Origin: Hymenobacter baengnokdamensis
Lineage (GTDB): Bacteria > Bacteroidota > Bacteroidia > Cytophagales > Hymenobacteraceae
Direction of reading: 5' to 3'
Assembly: GCF_008728635.1 (NCBI RefSeq)
Contig: NZ_CP044285.1
Location: 2,790,001-2,854,000 of the forward strand
Length of the DNA: 64,000 nucleotides
In this document: piece after piece, positions 8,211 to 16,597 of the stretch
Layout of the letters: every line of letters starts with the position of its first letter
Position numbering within the stretch: position 1 is the first letter of the stretch
The notes under the pieces: model-generated
Seen by the model: only the letters and a program-made list of their open reading frames with translations
Told to the model about the DNA's origin: nothing
Databases searched by the model: none
Made by a program: the position numbers and the translations under genes

Positions 8211-9366
8211 GCGTCAGAAAATACCGGTTTTCGCGGGCCAAGCGCCGCAGCAGCACGCTGGCGCGGTAGCGGTCGTCGTGGTAGTCGTGGTAGAGGTCGT
8301 CGAGCGTAGCCAGTACCTGGGCCGGCCCCAGCTCGTCGGCCCAGGCCAGCAGGCCTTTGGGGTAGTTCACGCCGGTGGTCATGGCCAGCTCCAGGTCGGG
8401 GGCCGACGCCACGCGCAGGTACAGCGCCTCGGCGGCCTCGTTGATGAGCATGGCCAGTACCCGGTACAGAATGCGCTGGCCCAGCGCCGCATCGCGGTTC
8501 GGCGTGGGCTGCGCGGCGCCGGGCGCATAGTCGTAGAAGCCGCGCCCGGCTTTGCGGCCGTAGTAGCCGGCCTCAAACAAGCGCTTCTGGGTGAAGGAGG
8601 GGCGGTAGCGCGGGTCGTAGAAAAAGGCGGTGAACACCGACTCCGTGACCCGATAATTGACGTCGTGGCCGATAAAGTCCATCAGCGCAAATGGCCCCAT
8701 GCGGAAGCCGCCCAGCTCGGTCAGGGCCCAGTCGATAGTGGCGATGTCGGCGATGCCTTCTTCCAGAATCCGAATGGCCTCGCCGTAGAAAGGCCGCGCC
8801 ACGCGGTTCACGATAAAGCCGGGCGTGTCTTGGGTCAGCACCGGGCGCTTACCCCAGCTGGCCACCAGCGCCTTGATGTCGTCGGTCAGTCCGGGGCGGG
8901 TTTGCACCGCCGGAATCACCTCCACCAACTGCATGAGCGGGGCCGGGTTGAAAAAATGAATGCCTACGAAGCGCTCCGGCCGCCGACAGGCCGCCGCAAT
9001 CGACGTAACCGAGAGCGACGATGTATTCGTAGCCAGAATACATTCAGAATTTACTATATTTTCAAGCTGCCGGAAAACCTGCTGCTTCACCGCCAGGTCT
9101 TCCACAATGGCTTCCAGGACCAGCTCGCAGTCGGCAAAATCGGCCATGCTGGCCGTGGGATGCAGGCGGGCAATGGCCGCCCCGGCCGCTTCGGTGGTCA
9201 GCTTGCCTTTTTCGGCCAGCTTGCGCAGGCTGGCGGCGATGCCAGCCGTAGCCTTTTCGAGGGCCGCGGCGTTCTGGTCGAGCAGGCGCACCGCGTGGCC
9301 GGCCGTAGCCACCACCTGGGCAATGCCCGCGCCCATCGCGCCGCTGCCAATAATTCCGATGGTCAT
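8185..9366 (-). CDS. paaH: 3-hydroxyacyl-CoA dehydrogenase
   Basis: 393 residues from the ATG at 9366, which directly begins the Rossmann strand TIGIIGSGAMGAGIAQV. A start 75 bases upstream would add a non-conserved leader inside the repeat-like gap and was not chosen. The NAD-binding domain carries the FVGIHFFNPAPLM segment. The C-terminal dimerisation domain has GPFALMDFIG, and a second C-terminal helical domain follows, as usual in PaaH. It oxidises 3-hydroxyadipyl-CoA with NAD. It overlaps paaI. Confidence 0.93.
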   Translation of the reverse strand: MTIGIIGSGAMGAGIAQVVATAGHAVRLLDQNAAALEKATAGIAASLRKLAEKGKLTTEAAGAAIARLHPTASMADFADCELVLEAIVEDLAVKQQVFRQLENIVNSECILATNTSSLSVTSIAAACRRPERFVGIHFFNPAPLMQLVEVIPAVQTRPGLTDDIKALVASWGKRPVLTQDTPGFIVNRVARPFYGEAIRILEEGIADIATIDWALTELGGFRMGPFALMDFIGHDVNYRVTESVFTAFFYDPRYRPSFTQKRLFEAGYYGRKAGRGFYDYAPGAAQPTPNRDAALGQRILYRVLAMLINEAAEALYLRVASAPDLELAMTTGVNYPKGLLAWADELGPAQVLATLDDLYHDYHDDRYRASVLLRRLARENRYFLTHEPVPAIR

Positions 9367-9372
9367 TCTGAT

Positions 9373-9461
9373 AATGTGGGAGATGCGAAGAGGTGAGAAA
9401 TGAGAAAATGCAGATTGCAGATGATTTTTTACATCTTCCACATGCTCACATCTTCCACATT
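9373..9461. repeat. Word-type imperfect palindrome between paaG and paaH
   Basis: The left side repeats words like TGTGGGAGATG and GGTGAGAAATGAG. The right side reads ACATCTTCCACATGCTCACA and then ATCTTCCACAT, roughly complementary. It fills the gap before paaH and resembles the other word palindromes of this window. Confidence 0.55.
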
Positions 9462-9467
9462 TAAAAT

Positions 9468-10250
9468 CTACTGGCCGGTAAAAGTGGGCTGACGCTTGGC
9501 CAGAAAGGCGGCTACGCCCTCGCGGTAGTCGGCGGTGTGGCCGGCGCGCAGCTGGTAGTCGCCTTCGGCGCGCAGCTGCTGGGCCACGTCGTTGGCAAAC
9601 GAGTAGTTGAGCAGTTGCTTAGTGTAGGCCAGGCCTTTGGTGGGCAGGCTGGCCATTTTCCGGGCTAGCGCGGCTACTTCCTGGTCAAAATTCTCATCCG
9701 CAAACGCCTTATAAATCATGCCCATCTGCACGGCCTCGGTGGCGCTTACCTTGTCGCCGGTCAGCATGAGGGCGCTGGCGCGCTGCATACCCACGAGGCG
9801 CGGCAGGAAGTAGGTGCCACCGCTGTCGGGCACCAGGCCTATCTTGCTGAAAGCCTGGATAAAGGCTGCCGATTCTTTGGCCACCACAATGTCGCAGGCC
9901 AGGGCAATGTTGGCGCCCGCCCCGGCCGCCACGCCATTCACCGCCGCAATGACCGGCTTTTCCAACTCCCGAATCAACAGAATAATAGGGTTGTAGTGCT
10001 GCTCCACGATTTCCGACACATCGGGCGCGTTCGGCCCGGTTATCTCCGCCAGGTCCTGCCCGGCGCAGAAAGCGCGCCCGGTGCCCGTGAGCACTACGGC
10101 CCGTACGCTGGCATCGGCCTGGCATGCGCGCAGCCGCTGCTGCAAGGCCAGCGCCAGCGGCTTGTTGATGCTGTTGAAGACGTCGGGGCGATTGAGCGTG
10201 AGCGTGGCCACGCCGTCGGCAAAAGAGTAGAGCAGGGCGGTGTCGGACAT
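9468..10250 (-). CDS. paaG: 1,2-epoxyphenylacetyl-CoA isomerase
   Basis: 260 residues from ATG 10250; an upstream ATG (10271) would overlap paaD and adds seven residues. Crotonase fold with oxyanion segments FCAGQDLAEI and NGVAAGAGANIALACD. The later acid is Asp in GLVPDSGGTYFLPRLVG, the arrangement of PaaG rather than of classic hydratases. It turns ring-epoxide CoA into oxepin-CoA and also shifts double bonds later in the pathway. It lies eight bases after paaD in the paaABCDG run. Confidence 0.93.
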   Translation of the reverse strand: MSDTALLYSFADGVATLTLNRPDVFNSINKPLALALQQRLRACQADASVRAVVLTGTGRAFCAGQDLAEITGPNAPDVSEIVEQHYNPIILLIRELEKPVIAAVNGVAAGAGANIALACDIVVAKESAAFIQAFSKIGLVPDSGGTYFLPRLVGMQRASALMLTGDKVSATEAVQMGMIYKAFADENFDQEVAALARKMASLPTKGLAYTKQLLNYSFANDVAQQLRAEGDYQLRAGHTADYREGVAAFLAKRQPTFTGQ

Positions 10251-10258
10251 GGAAAGAG

Positions 10259-10774
10259 CTAAGCGTGGCATTTAAAGTAATCGAACGGCTCGCGGCAATC
10301 GTCGCACTGATACAGGGCCTTGCAGGCCGTTGAGCCAAACTGGCTGACCAGGTGCGTGTGGGCCGACTTGCAGAGCGGGCAGCGTACGGCGGTATCCTGG
10401 CCAAATAAGTTGAGGACGTGGCCGCTGGCCGTGCCATCAATAGGTGGCGCAATGCCGTAGGCTTCAAGCTTGGAGCGGCCCGCCTGGCTCATCCAGTCGG
10501 TGGTCCAGGCCGGGCTTATCTGGTTGTGGATAGTTACCTGCCGGTAGCCCTCGGCCAGCAGCCGCAGCCGGATGTCGGTGGCGATGGCGCTCATAGCCGG
10601 GCAGCCCGAATAAGTCGGGGTGATGGTAACGGTAATATGCTCGCCGTCTACCGCCACGGCCCGTACGATGCCCAGGTCCAGGATGCTGAGCACCGGCACT
10701 TCGGGGTCGCTCACCTCTTCCAGCAGCTGCCAGATTCGGGCTTCGGTAGGCGCTGGGGGGGAGGTAGTTACCAC
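10259..10774 (-). CDS. paaD: Phenylacetyl-CoA epoxidase assembly subunit
   Basis: 171 residues. The N-terminal MIP18/DUF59 domain has DPEVPVLSILDLGIVR and TPTYSGCPAM. The C-terminal zinc-ribbon-like part has CPLCKSAHT, a Cys in STACKALYQC and CDDC. PaaD is thought to help assemble or load iron into the PaaABCE complex. It overlaps paaC by seven bases, so coupling is likely. Confidence 0.95.
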   Translation of the reverse strand: MVTTSPPAPTEARIWQLLEEVSDPEVPVLSILDLGIVRAVAVDGEHITVTITPTYSGCPAMSAIATDIRLRLLAEGYRQVTIHNQISPAWTTDWMSQAGRSKLEAYGIAPPIDGTASGHVLNLFGQDTAVRCPLCKSAHTHLVSQFGSTACKALYQCDDCREPFDYFKCHA

Positions 10775-11568
10775 GTCAGGCCGGGGTAGGTGCGTTGCAG
10801 GTATTGCAGCTCGGCCAGCAGGTAGCCCAGGTGCTCGGAGTGGCGGCCGCTCTTGCCGCCCTGCTGCGCGAAGGGCGCGGCGGGCAGGGGCACGGTGGCC
10901 TCGGCCAGCACATGCGCCGCGTGCGCCTGCATGGCGGGCAGCAGGGCGGCGTAGTCGGGCAGCAGCCCCAGTTCCTGTAAGTTCGTTTCGAGCGCGGTGG
11001 GCGTGGTCAGCTCGCCGGCGAAGCGCCAGAGCGTGGCAATAGCTTTATCGAGGCGCTGCCGGCTCTCAGGCGTGCCGTCGCCGAGGCGAATCAGCCATTC
11101 GGAGCTCCACTTGAGGTGGTAGGAGGCTTCCTTGACCGACTTCTCGGCGATGGCGGCCAGCCGGGCATCCGGGCCGCTTTGTAGCTCTTTAAGTAAGTGA
11201 TAGTGAAAATTATCGAACAAGAACTGCCGCACGATGGTGTGGGCAAAGTCGCCGTTGGGCTGCTCTACCAGCAGCGGGTTGCGGTACTCCACGGCCGAGC
11301 GCAGGTAGGCCAAGTCATCCTCGGTGCGGCCCCGGCCTTCGAGCTCGGCGGCGTACTGGTAGTAGCTGCGGGCCTCCCCGAGCAAATCGAGGGCAATGTT
11401 GGCCAGCGCCAAATCCTGCTCCAGCACGGGGCCGTGCCCACACCACTCCGAAAGGCGGTGCGCCAGGATAAGGCTGGTATCGGCCAGCTGCAACACGAAC
11501 GGAAACAGCGGGTTGGCGGCAGGAGCCGCCGCCGGAGCGGTGGAGATTTCAGACTGAGTAGCTGCCAT
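10768..11568 (-). CDS. paaC: Phenylacetyl-CoA epoxidase structural subunit
   Basis: 266 residues, ferritin-like fold related to PaaA but without a full diiron ligand set. Family segments include LADTSLILAHRLSEWCGHGP and SYHLKWSSEWLIRLGDGTPE. PaaC pairs with PaaA to hold the catalytic core in shape. An Ala/Pro-rich leader of about 20 residues precedes the conserved start. It sits 11 bases from the paaB stop and overlaps paaD. Confidence 0.95.
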   Translation of the reverse strand: MAATQSEISTAPAAAPAANPLFPFVLQLADTSLILAHRLSEWCGHGPVLEQDLALANIALDLLGEARSYYQYAAELEGRGRTEDDLAYLRSAVEYRNPLLVEQPNGDFAHTIVRQFLFDNFHYHLLKELQSGPDARLAAIAEKSVKEASYHLKWSSEWLIRLGDGTPESRQRLDKAIATLWRFAGELTTPTALETNLQELGLLPDYAALLPAMQAHAAHVLAEATVPLPAAPFAQQGGKSGRHSEHLGYLLAELQYLQRTYPGLTW

Positions 11569-11579
11569 AACCCGCGGGC

Positions 11580-11867
11580 TTACATGTGTTTAATGGAATC
11601 CGGCACGTCGTAGAACGTGGGGTGCCGGTACACTTTATCGGCCGCCGGGTCGAAAAACTCGGCCGCCTCATCGGGGTTGGAAGCGTGGATGTGCTTCGAC
11701 TCCACTACCCAGATGCTTACGCCTTCGAGGCGACGCGTGTACACGTCGCGGGCGTTCTGCACGGCCATTGCCGCGTCGGCGGCGTGCAGGCTACCCACGT
11801 GCTTGTGGTCGAGCCCCTGCTTGCTGCGGATAAAGACCTCCCACAGAGGCCATTCGGAGTTGTTCAT
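11580..11867 (-). CDS. paaB: Phenylacetyl-CoA epoxidase bridging subunit
   Basis: 95 residues from the ATG at 11867, where homology begins (NNSEWPLWEVFIRSKQGLDH). A longer frame to 11963 would run into paaA and was rejected. The motifs HKHVGSLHAADAAMA and SIWVVES are typical of PaaB, which links PaaAC heterodimers. It lies 55 bases after paaA, in a gap that carries a partial intergenic repeat. Confidence 0.95.
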   Translation of the reverse strand: MNNSEWPLWEVFIRSKQGLDHKHVGSLHAADAAMAVQNARDVYTRRLEGVSIWVVESKHIHASNPDEAAEFFDPAADKVYRHPTFYDVPDSIKHM

Positions 11868-11888
11868 TTTCTGAAAAATCGTTGGGTT

Positions 11889-11909
11889 GCTTCGCTGCGC
11901 GCTGCACGA
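11889..11909. repeat. Partial GTCATGC-family repeat between paaA and paaB
   Basis: 21 bases matching 20 of 21 with 14235-14255, the right arm of the complete copy between paaE and paaK. Only one arm is present, so it looks like a solo or decayed copy. Confidence 0.6.
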
Positions 11910-11922
11910 TGTTCGTTGCCTC

Positions 11923-12873
11923 TTACGCCGCCACCGTTTCCCGCGCCTTGCGCTTTTCGGCATGGGCCAGGGCTGCCTCGCGTACCCAGGCGCCTTCCTC
12001 GTGGGCCTGCACGCGGGCTTGCAGGCGCTCGTGGTTGCAGAGGCCGTTGCCTTTTACCACGGCCCAGAACTCTTCCCAGTTTATCTCACCGAAGTCGTAG
12101 GCTTGGCGCTCCTCGTTCCACTTTACCTTTTCGTCGGGCACGGTCAGGCCCAGAAACTCGGCCTGGGGCACCATCATGTCCACGAATTTCTGGCGTAGCT
12201 CGTCGTTGGTAAAGCGCTTGATGCGCCACTTCATGCTCTGCTCGGTGTTGGGCGACTCGCTGTCCTTGGGCCCGAACATCATCAGCGTGGGCCACCACCA
12301 GCGGTTGAGGGCCTCCTGGGCCATCTCCTTCTGGGCCGGCGCACCCTCGCACAGCGTCTGCATAATCTCAAAGCCCTGGCGCTGGTGGAAGCTCTCTTCC
12401 TTGCACACCCGCACCATAGCCCGCGCGTACGGGCCGTAGCTGGTGCGGCACAGCGGCACCTGGTTCAGGATGGCCGCCCCGTCCACGAGCCAGCCCACGC
12501 AGCCCATGTCGGCCCAGCTCAGCGTAGGGTAGTTGAAGATGCTGCTGTACTTGGCCTTGCCCGAATGTAAGTCATTGAGCATCTGCTCGCGCGAGGTGCC
12601 CAGTGTTTCGGCGGCGCTGTAGAGGTAGAGGCCGTGGCCGGCCTCGTCCTGCACCTTGGCCAGCAAAATGGACTTGCGCTTGAGCGAAGGGGCCCGGGTT
12701 ATCCAGTTGCCTTCGGGCAGCATACCCACCAGCTCGGAGTGCGCGTGCTGCGAAATCTGCCGGATGAGGGTCTTGCGATACGCCTCAGGCATCCAGTCTT
12801 TGGGCTCGATGCGGATGTCGGCATCGATGCGGGCCTGAAATTGTTCTTCGGGGGTGGGAGCGAGCGTTTCCAT
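11923..12873 (-). CDS. paaA: Phenylacetyl-CoA epoxidase catalytic subunit
   Basis: 316 residues from the ATG at 12873 ([16 protein letters not shown]); the longer frame to 12918 would run back through the operator. Diiron ligands are visible in the ferritin-like core: [20 protein letters not shown] (Glu-x-x-His) and [15 protein letters not shown]. PaaA inserts one oxygen into the ring of phenylacetyl-CoA using electrons from PaaE. It heads the main paa transcript, with a palindrome 14 bases upstream of its start. Confidence 0.96.
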   Translation of the reverse strand: METLAPTPEEQFQARIDADIRIEPKDWMPEAYRKTLIRQISQHAHSELVGMLPEGNWITRAPSLKRKSILLAKVQDEAGHGLYLYSAAETLGTSREQMLNDLHSGKAKYSSIFNYPTLSWADMGCVGWLVDGAAILNQVPLCRTSYGPYARAMVRVCKEESFHQRQGFEIMQTLCEGAPAQKEMAQEALNRWWWPTLMMFGPKDSESPNTEQSMKWRIKRFTNDELRQKFVDMMVPQAEFLGLTVPDEKVKWNEERQAYDFGEINWEEFWAVVKGNGLCNHERLQARVQAHEEGAWVREAALAHAEKRKARETVAA

Positions 12874-12886
12874 GAGCGGATAACAA

Positions 12887-12906
12887 AAACTAACGAGTGT
12901 TAGTTT
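12887..12906. promoter_or_regulatory. Candidate paa operator upstream of paaA
   Basis: AAACTAAC and GTTAGTTT are perfect complementary arms around GAGT. It lies 14 bases before the paaA start and shares the CTAAC core with the palindrome before paaK. TetR-type PaaR repressors bind such sites in other bacteria. No regulator gene is in the window. Confidence 0.6.
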
Positions 12907-12947
12907 AGCGTAAGACAAAAGTAAGAATAACTTCTTGCTAATCGCCT

Positions 12948-13031
12948 GTCATGCCGACAAAGGAAGCAACTTATCGGGTTTGCCTGGGAGGTAGTTCTGC
13001 CCTGACAAGATGCTTCCTTCGTCAGCATGAC
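12948..13031. repeat. GTCATGC-family inverted repeat, copy 2
   Basis: Arms 12948-12978 and 13001-13031 (31 bases) are complementary with about five mismatches. The outer ends are GTCATGC and GCATGAC, and the arms contain GGAAGCA. It lies between the paaE stop and the paaA promoter. Confidence 0.85.
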
Positions 13032-13058
13032 AACGATTTTTGTTGCGCGATTTTAATT

Positions 13059-14132
13059 TTACTGGTCAAAATCTACCGTTACCTCCGGCGTAGTAGGCCG
13101 GGCCTGGCAGGTCAGGACGTAGCCTTTGGCTATTTCATCGGCTGAGAGCGAATAGTTTACGTCCATGGCGGTGGTGCCGCTCGTCACGCGGGCCAGGCAG
13201 GTGCTGCACATCCCGTTTTTGCACGAGTAGGGCGCATTGATACCAGCGGCCAGCGCCGCGTCGAGCACGGTATCGCCGTAATACGACATGTCGAGGCGGT
13301 AAGCGCGGCCGTCGAGGCGCAGCGTAACCTGGCTTTTCTGGTCGTCTTCGCCCGCGGCGCGGCGCGGGGCGGCTTTCACCGTGGCACTGCCCGCCGAGGC
13401 AAATAGCTCAAAGTGAATATTCCCCGACGCGACGCCGGCCTCCGTCAGCGCCTGCTGCACGCCGTGAATCATCTCTTCGGGACCGCAGATAAACGCCTCG
13501 TCGAGCTGACTGGCCGGAATGAGCTGGCGCAGCAGCTGGGCCGTCTTGGCGTAGTCTACCCGCCCAAACAACAGGTCGCTCTCGCCCTGCTCGCGGCTCA
13601 GGATGTGAAACACGCTCAGCCGGCCCAGAAACTTATTCTTCAGTCCCTCAATCTGTTCCTTGAAAATAATGGAGTTGCGCCCCCGGTTGCCGTACACCAG
13701 GTACACGTGGCTGCCCGGCTCGGTCAGCAGCACCGTGCGGGCGATGCTGAGCAGGGGCGTGATGCCGCTGCCGGCCGCAAACAGCGCGTAGCGCTTGGTG
13801 TGGCCGGGGTGCAGGGCCGGGGTGAAGCGGCCCTGCGGCGGCAGCACGTCGAGGGTATCGCCGGGGTGCAGGCCCTCTACGGCCAGGGTAGAGAAGCGGC
13901 CCTCAGGCACCTTCTTGATAGCCACCCGCCATTCATCATCCAGCGGACTGCTGCAAATGGAGTAGCTGCGCCGTAAGTCTTCGCCCTGGTGCTCGCGGCG
14001 CAGGGTCAGGTACTGGCCGGGCAGGTAGCGAAACGTTTCGCGCAGCTCGGCCGGCACCTCGAAGGCCAGCGACACGCAGTCGGGGGTTTCGCGGGTGATG
14101 CTCTTGATTTTTAAGGTATGGAAGCGGCTCAT
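13059..14132 (-). CDS. paaE: Phenylacetyl-CoA epoxidase reductase subunit
   Basis: 357 residues. The FAD/NADPH ferredoxin-reductase part (about 1-240) has RRSYSICSSP and AAGSGITPLLSIARTVL. The C-terminal plant-type ferredoxin (about 270-357) has the 2Fe-2S motif APYSCKNGMCSTCLARV and a last Cys in LTCQARP. It passes electrons from NADPH to PaaA. It is apart from paaABCD, behind paaK, so it belongs to a second transcript of the cluster. Confidence 0.95.
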   Translation of the reverse strand: MSRFHTLKIKSITRETPDCVSLAFEVPAELRETFRYLPGQYLTLRREHQGEDLRRSYSICSSPLDDEWRVAIKKVPEGRFSTLAVEGLHPGDTLDVLPPQGRFTPALHPGHTKRYALFAAGSGITPLLSIARTVLLTEPGSHVYLVYGNRGRNSIIFKEQIEGLKNKFLGRLSVFHILSREQGESDLLFGRVDYAKTAQLLRQLIPASQLDEAFICGPEEMIHGVQQALTEAGVASGNIHFELFASAGSATVKAAPRRAAGEDDQKSQVTLRLDGRAYRLDMSYYGDTVLDAALAAGINAPYSCKNGMCSTCLARVTSGTTAMDVNYSLSADEIAKGYVLTCQARPTTPEVTVDFDQ

Positions 14133-14161
14133 CTACAAATACTTAATCTGGTAATACTCGT

Positions 14162-14258
14162 TGGCCATGCAGACCGCAGCCAAGCATCTCGCGTGCTGAT
14201 GTTTGAGTTACTAACCCAATAATGCGAACGAGCTGCTTCGCTGCGCGCTGCATGACCA
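14162..14258. repeat. GTCATGC-family inverted repeat, copy 3
   Basis: Arms 14162-14191 and 14229-14258 (30 bases) pair with about five mismatches. The loop has TTGAGTTACTAACCC, matching the loop of copy 1 in most positions. It fills the gap between paaE and paaK. Confidence 0.8.
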
Positions 14259-14273
14259 ACGTTTTCTGATTGT

Positions 14274-15623
14274 TTACTTCAGCTCGCGCAAGTCCTTCAC
14301 CCGGCTTAGCTTGCCGCCCTCGCTGCGCGGCAATTGCCCGCAGCCCAGTAAGTTCACGCGCATGCTGAGGCCGATATTGTCCTTTATTTTCTTGGCAAAC
14401 AGGCCTTGCAGCTGGCGCAGGCTGTCGTGCTGCTGCACGTGCTCGGCGGTGAGAGGGGCGGTGGCCAGCCCCAGCTCGCGCAGCAGGGGCTCGGCTACTT
14501 CCACGCTTACTTCCACTTCGTCGAGGCTGCCGCGCCGGGTGGCCACTACCTGGTAGTAGGGGCTGACGTGGGCCAGCTGGCTGATGATGTCCTCGACCTG
14601 CGTGGGGAAGAAATTTACCCCCCGAATGATGAGCATATCGTCGGCGCGGCCCCGAATCGGACCCATTTTTACGTGGGTGCGCTTCACCGAGTGGTCGTAG
14701 TAGATGTTGGTGATGTCGCCCGTCCAGTAGCGCAGAATGGGCATGGCCTTTTTGGTTAGCGTGCTGAAAACCAGTACGCCCAGCTCACCCTCCGCCACCG
14801 GCTCACCGGAGTCTTTATCGACCACCTCGGGGTAAAAATGGTCTTCCCAGATGTAGCTGCCGGTGCCGCGCTCGTCCACATCTTCCTGCGAGATACCGGG
14901 GCCGAGTATCTCGCTCAGGCCATAGATATTGGTGGCCGCTACGTGCAGCCCGGCCTGCACCTGCTGGCGGATGGCCTCGGTCCAGGGCTCGGCGCCGAGC
15001 ACGGCCAGCTTCAGGTTGATGGCTTCCGGGGCAATGCCGCGCCGTTGCAGCTCCTCGGCTAGCACCTGGGCGTAGGAGGGCGTGGCGCAGATGATTTCGG
15101 GCCGGAAATCCTGCAAAAGCTGCAGCTGCCGGTCGGTGCTGCCGCCCGATACCGGAATCACGGTCAGCCCCAGCTTCTCGGCGCCGTAGTGAATGCCCAG
15201 GCCGCCCGTAAACAGGCCGTAGCCGTAGGCATTCTGCAGCTTCATGCCCGGCCGGCAGCCGGCTGCCGCCAGTGAGCGGGCCACTACCTCGGCGAAAATA
15301 CCCAAGTCGCCGGCCGTGTAGCCGACCACCGTGGCCTTACCCGTGGTACCGCTGGAGCAATGTAGCCGCGCCACCTCCGCTTCGGGCACCGCAAACAGGC
15401 CGAAGGGGTAGTTATCCCGAAAATCCGTTTTCTTAGTGAAGCCCAGCCGGGGTAAGTCTGCCAGCCCCCGGAACGTGGCCGGATTAATACCCGCCTCGGC
15501 AAACTTGCGCTGGTAAAATGGTACGCGAGCCTGTAAGTAGGCTACCTGCTCCCGGAGGCGGGCGTTTTGCAACGCCCGCAGCTGCGGCAGCGGAAGCCGC
15601 TCAATTTCGGGTTGGAAGAGCAT
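14274..15623 (-). CDS. paaK: Phenylacetate-CoA ligase
   Basis: 449 residues. The adenylate-forming core has the P-loop SSGTTGKATVVGYT, the segment NIYGLSEILGPG and YWTGDIT. The C-terminal lid starts near GRADDMLIIRGVNFFPTQVE. It makes phenylacetyl-CoA from phenylacetate, ATP and CoA, the entry step of the pathway. It is the first gene of the paaK-paaE transcript and has its own palindromic operator and promoter-like element upstream. Confidence 0.96.
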   Translation of the reverse strand: MLFQPEIERLPLPQLRALQNARLREQVAYLQARVPFYQRKFAEAGINPATFRGLADLPRLGFTKKTDFRDNYPFGLFAVPEAEVARLHCSSGTTGKATVVGYTAGDLGIFAEVVARSLAAAGCRPGMKLQNAYGYGLFTGGLGIHYGAEKLGLTVIPVSGGSTDRQLQLLQDFRPEIICATPSYAQVLAEELQRRGIAPEAINLKLAVLGAEPWTEAIRQQVQAGLHVAATNIYGLSEILGPGISQEDVDERGTGSYIWEDHFYPEVVDKDSGEPVAEGELGVLVFSTLTKKAMPILRYWTGDITNIYYDHSVKRTHVKMGPIRGRADDMLIIRGVNFFPTQVEDIISQLAHVSPYYQVVATRRGSLDEVEVSVEVAEPLLRELGLATAPLTAEHVQQHDSLRQLQGLFAKKIKDNIGLSMRVNLLGCGQLPRSEGGKLSRVKDLRELK

Positions 15624-15665
15624 GGGGTGGGAGACTAGGATAAGCGTGGAAGCCCACGGCTAACG

Positions 15666-15687
15666 CAAAACTAACAAACGTTTGTTA
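15666..15687 (-). promoter_or_regulatory. paaK promoter element with palindromic operator
   Basis: On the minus strand TAGTTTTG (15666-15673) fits the Bacteroidota -7 element TAnnTTTG. It abuts and overlaps by two bases the perfect 16-base palindrome 15672-15687 (TAACAAACGTTTGTTA). No clear -33 element was found. The overlap suggests repression by a TetR-type regulator, probably PaaR-like, encoded elsewhere. Confidence 0.55.
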
Positions 15688-15824
15688 AAAACTGATAAGT
15701 TTTTTTCGGCCCTTGTCGCAGGTGCAGGCGGCCGGTGCCGCGAGGGCTTAGGCAAATTGGTCGGGCCACTCGTATACTGCGGCCCGTTGCCGGGGAGCGC
15801 CTATGCCCCGGCCGTTGCGCACCC

Positions 15825-16597
15825 ATGAAAAAGCTGATTTGCCTGCTACTGACCATTACCGTGCTGGGCGCGGCATATGCCGGGACCCGCGCCGCCCGAC
15901 CGGCGTACTTCGCGCTGAAAATCTATCACCTGAAAACCAGCCGGCAGGAGGCCCTGGTCGATAGCTTTTTGCAGCGGCAGTACCTGCCGGCGCTGCACGC
16001 GGCCGGAGTAGCGACCGTTGGGGTGTTCAAGCCCATCGGCAATGATACGGCCGCCGACCGCAGAATTTACGTGCTCACGCCGTTTACCTCGCTGCCGCAA
16101 TGGGAAAAAGTAGAAAGGGAAACGACGTCCCGGCTGCTGGCAGCCGGTGGCAGCTACGAAAATGCCCCTTACAGCAGCCCCGCCTATGGCCGGCAGCAAA
16201 CCATCTTCGTAAAGGCTTTCGACGAGATGCCCGCTCTTACTGCCCCTAAACTCGACGCGCCCCCAGCGAGCGGGTATATGAGCTACGCAGCTACGAAGGT
16301 CCCGGCGAGAGGCTGTTTCGCACCAAAGTACAGATGTTTAACGCGGGCGGCGAAATCAGGCTGTTCAACCGCCTGGGCTTCAATGGTGTCTTCTACGGCG
16401 AGGTTGTTTTTGGCTCAAATATGCCGAACCTGATGTATATGACTTCTTTCAAGAGTATGCCCGACCGTGAGGCGCACTGGAAAGCCTTCAGCAGCGACCC
16501 CGAATGGCTGAAGCTAAAGGCCCTGCCGCAGTATCAGCACAACGTGTCGCATACCGACATCACATTTCTGCGTCCGACAGCCTATTCAGGCTTATAG
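15825..16597 (+). pseudogene. NIPSNAP-family secreted protein, frameshifted
   Basis: It begins with a signal peptide (MKKLICLLLTITVLGAAYA), then a NIPSNAP-type ferredoxin-like half (YFALKIYHLKTSRQEALVDS). At the run of five C at 16260-16264 the frame is lost. The second half continues one frame over: RVYELRSYEGPGERLF, then FNRLGFNGVFYGEVVFG and LMYMTSFKSMPDREAHWKAF. One missing base explains it; the reconstructed protein is about 257 residues, normal for the family. Its role is unknown. It ends six bases inside the convergent TMEM175 gene. It may be a real pseudogene, a phase-variable C tract, or a base-calling error. Confidence 0.85.
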
